From assembly GCA_013360405.1 (NCBI GenBank), contig JABWBR010000004.1, positions 2,501-66,500 of the forward strand: a stretch of DNA of 64,000 nucleotides. The letters are read 5' to 3'. Of this stretch, positions 18,474 through 27,123 are shown one piece after another; the stretch's first letter is position 1, and each line of letters begins with the position of its first letter. Source of the stretch: Saprospiraceae bacterium. GTDB lineage: Bacteria > Bacteroidota > Bacteroidia > Chitinophagales > Saprospiraceae. The notes beneath the pieces were generated by a model that saw only the letters and a program-made list of their open reading frames with translations, did no database searches and had not been told where the DNA came from. Position numbers and translations under genes: made by a program.

Positions 18474-18540
18474 GATTCTTCAGAATTCACGTAAGGTATA
18501 AAGCTTCAATTCAGTCCTATCTTTTTAATTTTCTCAGTGC

Positions 18541-18560
18541 ATTGAGTAAATTTACTCAAT
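18541..18560. promoter_or_regulatory. Perfect 20-bp palindrome in a divergent intergenic region
   Basis: ATTGAGTAAA is followed directly by its exact reverse complement TTTACTCAAT. The site lies 68 nt before the alpha-toroid gene and 53 nt before the YdeI-like gene, which diverge from it. A dyad of this size without a loop suits a dimeric DNA-binding regulator. No regulator gene is adjacent. Confidence 0.6.
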
Positions 18561-18612
18561 ATAATGCGTAAATTATTTTTCACCAGTTGAAAAGCAAGTA
18601 ATAGAACCAGGA

Positions 18613-19224
18613 ATGCCCACTCTCGACCCTCGTATAGACATTTACATTGACAGGGCGGCGCCGTTTGCCCAACCCATCCTGATGCACCTGCGGCAGTTGG
18701 TACACGATGCCTGCCCAGAAGTTGTAGAAACAATGAAATGGAGTTTTCCGCATTTTGAATACCGCGGCGTTTTGTGCAGTATGGCATCTTTCAAGCAGCA
18801 TTGCGCCTTTGGGTTCTGGAAGTCGGAATTACTCGACGACCCGGATGGTGTACTGACCCCCACAGGAGAGTCTGGAATGGGGCATCTGGGGCAAATCAAA
18901 TCGCTTGCCGACCTACCCCCCGATGCGGTACTGCGCGGGTTCATCTTACAGGCGATGAAGCTCAACGAAGCGAACATAAAAAAATCGGGGCCTGCCGGCA
19001 GATCCTCCCCCAAAATGCTGGTCATCCCCGATTATTTCCTGGAGGCGCTTCAGTCCAATGAACATGCACTGCGCAACTTTAATGCATTTAGTTATTCACA
19101 CAAAAAAGAATACGTGGAGTGGATCGTCGATGCCAAAACCGAAGCCACCCGCCAGAAACGCCTCGCTACCGCCATAGAATGGATGGCGGAGGGAAAAGAC
19201 CAGAATTGGCGGTACAAAAAGTGA
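18613..19224 (+). CDS. YdeI-like protein (DUF1801 plus YdeI C-terminal domain)
   Basis: This 203-residue protein has an N-terminal DUF1801 domain (DPRIDIYIDRAAPFAQPI, then VVETMKWSFPHFEYRG) and a C-terminal YdeI/OmpD-associated region (FNAFSYSHKKEYVEWI, then ATAIEWMAEGKDQNW). Both are small cytoplasmic domains of unknown biochemical function. It is a single gene reading toward the formate dehydrogenase genes, with 123 nt between them. Confidence 0.8.
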   Translation: MPTLDPRIDIYIDRAAPFAQPILMHLRQLVHDACPEVVETMKWSFPHFEYRGVLCSMASFKQHCAFGFWKSELLDDPDGVLTPTGESGMGHLGQIKSLADLPPDAVLRGFILQAMKLNEANIKKSGPAGRSSPKMLVIPDYFLEALQSNEHALRNFNAFSYSHKKEYVEWIVDAKTEATRQKRLATAIEWMAEGKDQNWRYKK

Positions 19225-19347
19225 ACAGGGTAATAAAAATCAATCTGACCGTTGGAAAAACTGGCATTTTTGGTGCATTCTTTTGAATATTTGTGCAGGA
19301 ATGATAGAAAATTGCGAATTTTAAGCACCTAACCAATCAGTGGTATC

Positions 19348-21042
19348 ATGTCAAAAAATCTATCTGCGCTATCGGGACGGCAGGGGTTGCACAACAACCT
19401 CTTTGAGCGGCTTGGCCAGTTGAGCGAACCCACCGGCGCCCCGGAAAAAGAAGACCTGCAAAAGCTGGCCGACGAGTTTCTCGTGGGCAGCGCCAATGTA
19501 TATGGGGCCGCTACTTTTTACGACTTTACGCGCCCGGAAAACAAGGGCAAAAAAATATACGTCTGCAACGGCAGCGCTTGTCTGGCTGCCGGCACCCAGG
19601 ACAAGCTCCGCGCCAACCTGTCTACTCATTTCTCCGAAGAAGAAATCGGCGAGATGTGCTGCCTGGGGCGTTGTCACGAAAATTCGGCATTTCACTACCA
19701 GGGCCACAATTATTCGGGTGAGAATATGGCGCGCCTGGAACAGGTCATTGCCCGGGAGCCTGGCTGCGACGGTCGCGATAAATACCGCGTAGCTTCGCGT
19801 GGGAGGGCCATCCTGTCGGGCCCAGCGCTAACGCCGGCAGCGTGCAGTCAGGTAGTGGAAACGCTACTGGCGCAAGACCCGGAAAATCTGCTGGCATCTA
19901 TTCGCACATCGGGTTTGCGTGGGCGCGGAGGCGCGGGTTTTCCTTCTTATTTCAAGATGGATGCCTGCCGCAAAGCCCCCGGTGATACCAAATTCATCGT
20001 GTGCAATGCCGACGAGGGCGATCCCGGTTCTTTTTCCGATCGCTATTTATTGGAGCAACAACCGCTGCTTGTTCTTGCCGGATTAATGATCGCCGGATAC
20101 GTGGTGGGCGCCGCTTATGGCGTGATTTACATCCGTGCGGAATACCCCGAGTCGGTAGACATCATCGAAAAAGCCGTGGCTGATATGAAGTCGCAGGGCT
20201 TGCTGGGGGAGGGGATAAAGGGAAGCCACTTCAATTTTGACATCAAAGTAATCAAAGCCCGCGGTGCGTACATCTGTGGGGAAGAGACGGCCTTACTGGC
20301 CTCTATCGAAGGGCAGCGACCCGAGGTGCGGGTGCGGCCGCCTTACCCGGCTCAGTCGGGGCTTTTTGGCAAACCCACCGTAGTAAACAACGTAGAAACA
20401 CTGGCAAATTTGCCTTACATACTTACGCAAGGAGGCGAAGCATACGCCGCTATGGGCACGCCAAAGTCGACCGGCACCAAATTGATTTCGCTCGATAGCA
20501 GCTTTAGAAATCCGGGTGTATACGAAGTATCGATGGGCACTCCGCTTTCCGTAGTGATAGAAGAACTGGGCGGCGGGTTCCATCGCGAAGTTAAGGCACT
20601 GCATATCGGAGGTCCGCTGGGCGGCCTGGTGCCGGTGCAGAAAATACCTGATCTGACCGTCGACTTCGAATCGTTTGCGCAAAACGGTTTTATGTTGGGG
20701 CACGCCTCTATCATCGGCATTCCGGAGGAGTTTCCGATGATAGCCTATCTGGAGCATCTTTTTGCTTTTACCGCACATGAGAGCTGTGGAAAGTGTTTCC
20801 CTTGCAGGCTGGGTTCGGTGCGGGGCCAGGAATTGCTCCACAAAGCGCAAACCGAGTCATACCAGGTCGACCCTGTATTGTTCAACGATTTGCTCACCAC
20901 CCTCGAAAAGGGGTCGCTATGCGCGCTGGGCGGCGGCATTCCCCTGCCGGTGCGCAACGCTCTGCAATATTTTGCCGAAGAATTGTCGCCTTATTTTCAA
21001 GGCTCACGCCAGGCGGCGTCCAAGCCGGCAAACGCTATTTAG
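19348..21042 (+). CDS. NuoE-NuoF fusion, NAD-reducing subunit of formate dehydrogenase
   Basis: This 564-residue protein joins a NuoE-type thioredoxin-fold [2Fe-2S] domain (residues 1-140) to a NuoF-type flavoprotein domain (about 150-550). In the first, the cluster cysteines lie in CNGSACLAAG and MCCLGRCHEN. In the second, GRGGAGFPSYFK binds NAD(H), CNADEGDPGSFSDR binds FMN, and ESCGKCFPCRLGS with a later Cys in SLCALGG holds a [4Fe-4S] cluster. Placed 33 nt before fdhA, it should pass electrons from formate oxidation to NAD+. The fusion replaces the separate gamma and beta subunits of Fds-type enzymes. It is not part of a complex I operon. Confidence 0.88.
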   Translation: MSKNLSALSGRQGLHNNLFERLGQLSEPTGAPEKEDLQKLADEFLVGSANVYGAATFYDFTRPENKGKKIYVCNGSACLAAGTQDKLRANLSTHFSEEEIGEMCCLGRCHENSAFHYQGHNYSGENMARLEQVIAREPGCDGRDKYRVASRGRAILSGPALTPAACSQVVETLLAQDPENLLASIRTSGLRGRGGAGFPSYFKMDACRKAPGDTKFIVCNADEGDPGSFSDRYLLEQQPLLVLAGLMIAGYVVGAAYGVIYIRAEYPESVDIIEKAVADMKSQGLLGEGIKGSHFNFDIKVIKARGAYICGEETALLASIEGQRPEVRVRPPYPAQSGLFGKPTVVNNVETLANLPYILTQGGEAYAAMGTPKSTGTKLISLDSSFRNPGVYEVSMGTPLSVVIEELGGGFHREVKALHIGGPLGGLVPVQKIPDLTVDFESFAQNGFMLGHASIIGIPEEFPMIAYLEHLFAFTAHESCGKCFPCRLGSVRGQELLHKAQTESYQVDPVLFNDLLTTLEKGSLCALGGGIPLPVRNALQYFAEELSPYFQGSRQAASKPANAI

Positions 21043-21075
21043 ATCGCATTTTTTTATCGAAATAAGCCATTGGCC

Positions 21076-23790
21076 ATGAAAAAATTAGCTTACATCAACG
21101 ACAAAGCTTACGAAATAAAAGAAGGCGAAACCATCTTGTCGTTTATTCGCCGGCAATTGGGCGCCGATTATGTACCCACCCTTTGCGATGCGCCCAACCT
21201 GGAACCCTTCGGTTCTTGCCGGGTGTGCAGCGTAGAAGTGGTGCGCAGCGGCAACGGCCATCCCAAAACGGTGGCCTCTTGTCATACGCCTATAGAAGAA
21301 GGCTTGCAGATATACCCCGACTCGCCAGCCATTCAAACCCTACGGCGCAACATCATCGAACTGGTGCTCACCGATCACCCGCTCGACTGCCTGACCTGCG
21401 CGGCCAATGGCGACTGCGAACTACAGACCGTAGCGGCAAAAGTAGGCATCCGGCAAGTGCGCTATCCGCAGGGCCGCAACCACCTCGACCGCGAGCGCGA
21501 CGATAGCCACCCTTACATGACTTCCAACTTGTCGAAATGTATCAATTGCTACCGTTGTGTAAGAGCTTGCGATGAGGTACAGGGTGAATTGGTGCTAAGC
21601 ATGGCAGGACGCGGTTTTGACAACCGCATTATCAAAAGCATGGATACGACTTACGCCGAATCTGAGTGCGTATCTTGTGGAGCTTGTTCGCAAGCCTGCC
21701 CCACCGACGCCATCAGCGACGTATTCTCCATGGCGGCTTTAAACGCTACCGACACGGTTCGCACCGTATGTACGTACTGCGGGGTGGGCTGCAACCTGGA
21801 AGTATCCAAGCGCGACAACCAGGTGCTGAGCATCAAAGCGCCTTACGACGCCGAAGTAAACCACGGGCATACTTGCCTGAAAGGGCGTTATGCCTTCCGC
21901 TTTTACAACCACCCCGATCGCTTGCGTTCGCCGATGATCAGGCGCAACGGTAAGCTCGAAGAAGCGAGTTGGGAAGAAGCCTACGACTATATCGCCACCC
22001 GCCTCAGCGACATCAAGGCCAAACACGGTCCCGACGCCATTGGGGGGATTTCTTCGGCGCGGTGTACCAACGAGGAAAACTACCTCATGCAGAAATTCAT
22101 CCGCGCCGTCATAGGCACCAACAACATCGACGGTTGCGCACGGGTATGCCACGCACCCACGGCTTTGGGTATGCAGCGCACCTTTGGCACCGGCGCCGCC
22201 ACCAATTCAATTGAAGACCTGAAGCATACCGAATGTATTATGCTGATCGGCGCCAACCCCACCGCCGGCCACCCCGTGACGGGCGCCAAGATCAAACAGC
22301 AGGTGATGAAGGGCAAAACGCTCATCGTTATCGACCCGCGCAAAATACCTCTGACCCGCTACGCCAAATACCACCTGCAATTGCGCCCCGGTACCAACGT
22401 GGCTGTGCTCAATATGATGCTGTATTATATCGTGTCGGAAGGACTGGAAGATAAATCGTTTATTGCCAATCGCACCGAAGGTTACGAAGATTTCCGCAAG
22501 CATATTCTGGCACAAAATATCGACGAGTTGGAGGCTATCTGCGGCGTTGACCGCAAGCTGGTGCGGGAGGCGGCCATAGCCTATGCCAGTGCCGGCGCGG
22601 CCATGAGTTTCCATGGGTTGGGCGTCACCGAGCACTTCCAGGGCACTTATGGCGTAATGCTCATTGCCGACCTGGCCATGATTACCGGCAATATCGGCAG
22701 GAAAGGCGTAGGCGTCAACCCCTTGCGCGGCCAAAATAACGTACAAGGCATGGCCGACATGGGCGTACAACCCCACCTTGGCCCCGGCTACCTCGATGTG
22801 AACGACTCAGCGGTTCGCCAGTTATATGAAGACATATACGGTGTGCCCGTTCCCGAAGCGCCCGGCTTGAAAGTACCCGATATGCTCAAAGCCTCCCGCG
22901 AAGGCAAACTCAAAGCACTGTGGATCATGGGCGAAGACGTCATACAAACCGAACCCAACACAAACAACGTACGCACCGCCCTCGAGTCACTGGAATTTTT
23001 CGTAGTTCAGGAATTATTCCACTCTGACACTACCGAATACGCCGACGTGATCCTGCCCGCCTCGTCGTTTTTTGAAAAATCGGGCACCTTCACCAATGGA
23101 GAACGCCGCATACAGCGCGTCAACCGGGTAATAGAGCCGCTCGCCGGTACCAAACCCGACGGACAGATCGTAGTGGATATCATGAACCGCATGGGATACC
23201 CGCAACCCGATTACGACCCCGCGCAATTGCTGGAAGAAGAAATTTCCCAGGTAGTGCCTTTCTTCAAAGGCGTTCGCTGGGACAGGCTCGGCGAAAACGG
23301 GCTGCAATGGCCGGTAGCGGAAGACGGCAGCGATACCAAAATATTGCATACCACGACCTTCAAAATAGGCAAGGGCCGATTCCATTTCAAAGAATTTGAA
23401 GAATCCCGTGAATTGCTGGAAAATGCCGACCAGTTTCCGCTGATCCTTACCACTAACCGCGGATTGGAGCACTACAACAGCGGCTCTATGACGAGGCGCA
23501 CCAGCAACCCTCGCATACTTAGCGAAGATGTGTTGCTGTTGCACCCTCAAGACGCCCGCAAACGCAATATTGACGATGGAGAAATAGTGACCCTGCGCTC
23601 GCCCAGAGGTAGTATAACGCTGCGTGCAAAAATCAGCGAAGTAGTCAAACCCGGCGTAGTGAGCACGACATTCCACTTTCCGGAAAACTATGTCAACAAT
23701 ATCACCAGCAGCGTTTACGATGCCGATGCGAAATGCCCCGAATACAAGGTGGTAGCCGTGGATATTGAAAAGTTAGCGGTTAGCAGTTAG
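21076..23790 (+). CDS. fdhA: Formate dehydrogenase catalytic (alpha) subunit
   Basis: From the ATG at 21076 it has 904 residues; an in-frame TTG lies two codons earlier. Cluster ligands are complete: [2Fe-2S] Cys37/48/51/69, a His-Cys3 site (His101, Cys105/108/114), two ferredoxin-type [4Fe-4S] groups (CINCYRCVRAC and CVSCGACSQAC) and the Mo-domain cluster CTYCGVGC with Cys267. The metal ligand is Cys358 in GCARVCHAPTALG, so this is a cysteine, not a selenocysteine, enzyme. It oxidises formate using Mo- or W-bis-pyranopterin. The accessory gene fdhD is not in the window. The last five codons and the stop are formed by a 7-bp tandem array. Confidence 0.92.
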   Translation: MKKLAYINDKAYEIKEGETILSFIRRQLGADYVPTLCDAPNLEPFGSCRVCSVEVVRSGNGHPKTVASCHTPIEEGLQIYPDSPAIQTLRRNIIELVLTDHPLDCLTCAANGDCELQTVAAKVGIRQVRYPQGRNHLDRERDDSHPYMTSNLSKCINCYRCVRACDEVQGELVLSMAGRGFDNRIIKSMDTTYAESECVSCGACSQACPTDAISDVFSMAALNATDTVRTVCTYCGVGCNLEVSKRDNQVLSIKAPYDAEVNHGHTCLKGRYAFRFYNHPDRLRSPMIRRNGKLEEASWEEAYDYIATRLSDIKAKHGPDAIGGISSARCTNEENYLMQKFIRAVIGTNNIDGCARVCHAPTALGMQRTFGTGAATNSIEDLKHTECIMLIGANPTAGHPVTGAKIKQQVMKGKTLIVIDPRKIPLTRYAKYHLQLRPGTNVAVLNMMLYYIVSEGLEDKSFIANRTEGYEDFRKHILAQNIDELEAICGVDRKLVREAAIAYASAGAAMSFHGLGVTEHFQGTYGVMLIADLAMITGNIGRKGVGVNPLRGQNNVQGMADMGVQPHLGPGYLDVNDSAVRQLYEDIYGVPVPEAPGLKVPDMLKASREGKLKALWIMGEDVIQTEPNTNNVRTALESLEFFVVQELFHSDTTEYADVILPASSFFEKSGTFTNGERRIQRVNRVIEPLAGTKPDGQIVVDIMNRMGYPQPDYDPAQLLEEEISQVVPFFKGVRWDRLGENGLQWPVAEDGSDTKILHTTTFKIGKGRFHFKEFEESRELLENADQFPLILTTNRGLEHYNSGSMTRRTSNPRILSEDVLLLHPQDARKRNIDDGEIVTLRSPRGSITLRAKISEVVKPGVVSTTFHFPENYVNNITSSVYDADAKCPEYKVVAVDIEKLAVSS

Positions 23791-23840
23791 CGGTCAGCAC
23801 TCAGCAGTTAGCAGTTAGCGGTCGGCGGTCGGTAGTTGGG
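23771..23840. repeat. 7-bp tandem array of ten units overlapping the fdhA stop
   Basis: Ten uninterrupted heptamers of the form RSTYRGY run from 23771: AGTTAGC, GGTTAGC, AGTTAGC, GGTCAGC, ACTCAGC, AGTTAGC twice, GGTCGGC, GGTCGGT and AGTTGGG. The first three encode the C-terminal residues LAVSS and the TAG stop of fdhA. The last unit carries the TTG of the next gene's promoter. Confidence 0.9.
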
Positions 23841-23865
23841 TTGTGAGAGTTTATTATTATTTTTG
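23836..23865 (+). promoter_or_regulatory. Predicted promoter of the exported protein at 23909
   Basis: TTG (23836-23838), a 19-nt spacer and TATTTTTG (23858-23865) match the Bacteroidota consensus. Transcription would begin near 23872, which rules out the upstream in-frame start at 23843 and supports the ATG at 23909. Confidence 0.6.
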
Positions 23866-23908
23866 CGCCTTTGAATTATTCGACCTGATAACAACCCGGC
23901 TATTCACC

Positions 23909-24865
23909 ATGAAGAAGACCTATTTAATTGCTTGTTTATTAATAATAGTTACCAACGCGCTGCAAGCCCAGCAGGAAGAGTTCAATCCTATCGTGCTGGA
24001 GTGCCAGGGGAAGGTAAAATACACCATGCCCGGCGACACCATTTTACGTCCGCTTAAGCTGGGTTCTACCATCAGCCGGGACTGGCAATTGATACTTGCC
24101 GAAAACGAGCGGGTAGATTTATTGCAGGGCATGATCCTTTTTACTTTCAACAAGCCGGGGAAACACGATTTGAAGGCAACGTTGCCTGCTCGTCCGCTGG
24201 CCAACCGCGGCGGCGTAACCGGCGATTTCTACAGCCGCATAAATAGTATTGTGTCAATGGCAAGTTTTGAAAGCGGTATTGCCGAAAGGAAAAAAGCAAA
24301 AGAGGCGACTCCTGCAACTCCGGAAAAGAAACGCGCCAAAGGGAAAAGCAAAAAAAAGGAACTGCCCTATATTCCCACCAAGGGCTTTTTGTTGCCCCGA
24401 AATACGGAATTCAGGTGGGATTCGCCCACCGGAAAACCCGGAAAGTGGATATTCCAAATATACGATCTCAAGACGGATTCGCTGATCTGGCAGGAAGAAA
24501 CCCGCCATACCGACCATACATTTGACCTGTCCAAGCCTATTTTCAAACCGCTGCAGCGCTATTATTGGAAAGTGAGTCCGAAAGCAAACCCGGCTGAGAC
24601 GATCACCAAACAAGAATTCGTAGTGGCGCCTGCCGACTTAGACAAAGAAGCGATACTCAATGTAGCCCAAGAACGCGATTACATGCAGGCGGGCCCGTAT
24701 GCCAAGGCATTGTGGGAGGCCTACGCCATGGAAACCGCCGGAATGATCTACGAAGCCGATCGGCGCTATCGCGAGCTGATGGCTAAAACACCGCCATATC
24801 CTATTGCCGAATTGGTGCGCAATACGCTGTTGATGCGGCATGGTTCGGGGGGAGGCAAGAAGTAG
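23909..24865 (+). CDS. Exported protein of unknown function
   Basis: This 318-residue protein starts with a clear signal peptide (MKKTYLIACLLIIVTNALQA) and is then soluble. I do not recognise a named family. The first part (residues 20-115) is beta-rich and rather FecR-like, with phrases such as LGSTISRDWQLILAENERVDLL. A Lys/Pro/Glu linker follows near 125-155. The second part contains RYYWKVSP, which recalls a fibronectin-like or Ig-like strand pattern. The C-terminal 70 residues are helical. It is a single gene with its own promoter between formate dehydrogenase and a lipoprotein gene. Confidence 0.6.
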   Translation: MKKTYLIACLLIIVTNALQAQQEEFNPIVLECQGKVKYTMPGDTILRPLKLGSTISRDWQLILAENERVDLLQGMILFTFNKPGKHDLKATLPARPLANRGGVTGDFYSRINSIVSMASFESGIAERKKAKEATPATPEKKRAKGKSKKKELPYIPTKGFLLPRNTEFRWDSPTGKPGKWIFQIYDLKTDSLIWQEETRHTDHTFDLSKPIFKPLQRYYWKVSPKANPAETITKQEFVVAPADLDKEAILNVAQERDYMQAGPYAKALWEAYAMETAGMIYEADRRYRELMAKTPPYPIAELVRNTLLMRHGSGGGKK

Positions 24866-24940
24866 GGACTTTTAGACTGAGCAGTTGTTTTGCGGATATA
24901 GCTACATTTTAAGTGCATTTGTAGAAAAACATTGACGAGT

Positions 24941-24998
24941 AGTCGGGTATAGCATTTCTTTGCTACAACGTTTTTTGTATTCTTATTAAAACCCGACT
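24941..24998 (+). other. Nested inverted repeats in the leader of the lipoprotein gene
   Basis: AGTCGGGT (24941-24948) pairs with ACCCGACT (24991-24998), and inside it TAGCA (24950-24954) pairs with TGCTA (24961-24965). The outer arm ends 4 nt before the ATG at 25003. The fold could affect translation of that gene. No T-tract follows, so a terminator is unlikely. Confidence 0.4.
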
Positions 24999-25002
24999 TG
25001 TT

Positions 25003-25509
25003 ATGGAAAAAATATCAGTGCCCGCTGTCTTGGCTCAGCTAAGGCGGCTCCCAGTTTTTGTATTCACTGCGAACAAGCCACATTTCATTTTGATGCTTTT
25101 TGCGCTGGCCTTGGTTGCCGGCGCCTGCAAAAAGGAACTCGACCTCGAAACTGACGCAGTATACGGGGTACGTCAATTTCTGCAATCAAAAAACTGCGAT
25201 ACCAAATGCGGAGAGGTTGCGGATTGCGAGGGGGTTGAAGTAAAGATAAAAGGCAAAATCATTGTAGATTCAGCGGTACGCGATGCGCTGACCTTCCGCC
25301 TAAGCGACGAAAACCACCGCAACTGCGACCTCGAAGTCAGGGTAGATTCATTGATCGCCACCGATGTATTTGACAGGCTGATACTTGCGGGCAATACGCA
25401 TGCCCAGGTTCAGGGCATCGTGGAGGGCTACGACCAGCCCGGCAATCTCAAGTGCAAACGAGGTTTTGTGCTGCGCCTGGAGGATGAGAAAGACCTCCTT
25501 GTAGAGTGA
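25003..25509 (+). CDS. Lipoprotein of unknown function
   Basis: This 168-residue protein has an unusually long N-terminal region before a hydrophobic stretch and a lipobox, ALVAGACKKEL (Cys near residue 44). It should be anchored in a membrane from the periplasm. After the lipobox there are paired cysteines (SKNCDTKCGEVADCEGVEVK) and a beta-rich core resembling an OB-fold in spacing (VKIKGKIIVD, then AQVQGIVEGYD). I do not recognise a family. An inner start at the Met at residue 30 would give a more usual signal peptide. A strong GA/CT hairpin follows the stop. Confidence 0.6.
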   Translation: MEKISVPAVLAQLRRLPVFVFTANKPHFILMLFALALVAGACKKELDLETDAVYGVRQFLQSKNCDTKCGEVADCEGVEVKIKGKIIVDSAVRDALTFRLSDENHRNCDLEVRVDSLIATDVFDRLILAGNTHAQVQGIVEGYDQPGNLKCKRGFVLRLEDEKDLLVE

Positions 25510-25515
25510 GAGAAA

Positions 25516-25569
25516 GAGGGAGGGTGAGAGGGTGGGAGACATGAATCCCACTCTCTCTCTCTCTCTCTC
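25516..25569. terminator. Purine/pyrimidine hairpin between convergent genes
   Basis: A GA-rich left arm and a CT-rich right arm containing an eightfold CT repeat pair around GTGGGA/TCCCAC (25532-25537 with 25546-25551) and an 8-nt loop. It lies just after the stop of the lipoprotein gene and 7 nt before the stop of the convergent helicase gene. It probably ends transcription from both sides. Confidence 0.65.
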
Positions 25570-25575
25570 AAAGTC

Positions 25576-26883
25576 TCACTCTCCCTTTCCCTGTCCCGGG
25601 CCAGGCCCTCTGCGGCGGTTGTCGGGGCGGCGTTTTTTTCTGCGTTCTTCGCCTCCGGGCTGAGCCTCGTTGCGGGGCCCTTGCTGTGGTGGCCTTGCCG
25701 GATTAGCGGGGCGGCGCGACGAAGATTGCTGCCTGGATTCTGAAGATGGCCTGGCCTGAAAATCGGGAGGCAGGGGCATGCGGCGGATCTTCATGCCGAT
25801 AGTTTGTTCGATGCGGTCGAAGCGGCGGCGGTCCTTGCGGTTCACCAGCGTAATTGCGATACCGGAGGCGTCGGCGCGGGCGGTACGGCCGATGCGGTGT
25901 ACGTAGTCTTCGCCATCGCTGGGCACATCGTAGTTGAGCACCAGGTCGATACCTTTCACGTCGATACCGCGGGAGAGCACATCGGTAGCTACCACAATAG
26001 GCAGGGCGCCGCTACGGAAAGCGCGGAGTCTTTCCTCTCGTTCGTTTTGATCGAGATCGGATTGGATATCGCTCACCTTCATACCCCGGCGGGCGAGATT
26101 GCCGGCCAGTTCGCGCACCTTAATTTTGGTGCTGGCGAAAATCAGCACGCGTTCGAGGCGTTTTTTATCCTGGAGGAGGTGGGCGGTTAGGGCCACCTTT
26201 TGTTCGTCTTCCACCTCATATGCCACCTGCATAATATTCTCGGCAGGTTTCGATACCGAGATACTAACCTCCACAGGGTTATTCAGCATTTCCCGGGCAA
26301 AACGCCGGATCTGCTGGGGCATTGTGGCCGAGAACAGCAGTGTTTGGCGTTTGCGGGGCAGCATATTCACGATCTTCATAATATCGGGGGCGAAGCCCAT
26401 ATCGAGCATGCGGTCGGCTTCATCGAGAACCAGGTGGCGCAGCTTGTCGAAATTGACATAGCCCAGGTCGAGGTGGGCTATGAGCCGCCCGGGAGAAGCA
26501 ACGATCACCGAGGCGCCCTGTTTGAGGGCTTTGCGTTCCTGTTCCATCGAGTGGCCGTCGCGGCCGCCGTAGACGGGGATAGCGCGTACATCGGTGAAAT
26601 AAGAAAACCCTTCGAGTTGTTGGTCTACCTGCATCACCAGTTCGCGGGTAGGTTCCAGGATGAGCGTATCGATCACATCGGAGGGGGCGGTGCTGAGTTC
26701 GTGCAGGATAGGCAGCAGGAAGGCGGCAGTTTTGCCGGTGCCTGTTTGTGCGCAGGCGAGGATATCGCGACCGTTGAGAATGTGCGGGATAGTTTGCTCC
26801 TGAATGGGCGTGGGCGTATTAAAGCCCATCGCGTCGAGCCCTTCCATGATGGAGGGGTGTAGTCCAAAATCTGAAAAATCCAA
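25576..26883 (-). CDS. DEAD-box RNA helicase (RhlE-like)
   Basis: This 435-residue ATP-dependent RNA helicase shows the Q motif (GFNTPTPIQEQTIP), AQTGTGKTAAF, PTREL, LVLDEADRMLDMGF, FSATMP, VATDVLSRGIDVKG and HRIGRTAR. Its last 70 residues are basic and low in complexity (RRKKRRPDNRRRGPGPG), a typical RNA-binding tail. The start is TTG: the Q-motif aromatic (DFSDFGLHP) follows at once and the first internal ATG would remove it. It likely serves ribosome assembly or mRNA turnover. It is a single gene with 240 nt upstream. Confidence 0.93.
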   Translation of the reverse strand: MDFSDFGLHPSIMEGLDAMGFNTPTPIQEQTIPHILNGRDILACAQTGTGKTAAFLLPILHELSTAPSDVIDTLILEPTRELVMQVDQQLEGFSYFTDVRAIPVYGGRDGHSMEQERKALKQGASVIVASPGRLIAHLDLGYVNFDKLRHLVLDEADRMLDMGFAPDIMKIVNMLPRKRQTLLFSATMPQQIRRFAREMLNNPVEVSISVSKPAENIMQVAYEVEDEQKVALTAHLLQDKKRLERVLIFASTKIKVRELAGNLARRGMKVSDIQSDLDQNEREERLRAFRSGALPIVVATDVLSRGIDVKGIDLVLNYDVPSDGEDYVHRIGRTARADASGIAITLVNRKDRRRFDRIEQTIGMKIRRMPLPPDFQARPSSESRQQSSSRRPANPARPPQQGPRNEAQPGGEERRKKRRPDNRRRGPGPGQGKGE

Positions 26884-27123
26884 AGTGTTTCGCTTTATTT
26901 GTATTGCCGGGTGCCTGTTTTGGGACGACTGCTGTTTGCTAAAAAGCGCCGGCGCCAGGTAAAGGGCGCGCTGCGGGCAGCGGCAATTTGTAAATCAAAT
27001 GCTTATACGATGCAAATATCGGAAAAAAAAGGGAATGATGCAGGGGAAAAAAGAGGGGATAGGGCCAAAGGATATTTGTAAGTTGGATCCAACATGGAAT
27101 CAGGCCACATAGGGGTGCCCGAG

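Noticed and set aside
22144-22152. Possible selenocysteine site in formate dehydrogenase
   Set aside because: The active-site codon is TGC (Cys), not TGA, so no recoding is needed.
26899-27081. 60-codon open frame upstream of the DEAD-box helicase
   Set aside because: The product is Lys/Arg/Gly-rich without pattern, and the 240-nt gap shows no promoter or conserved feature that I can recognise.
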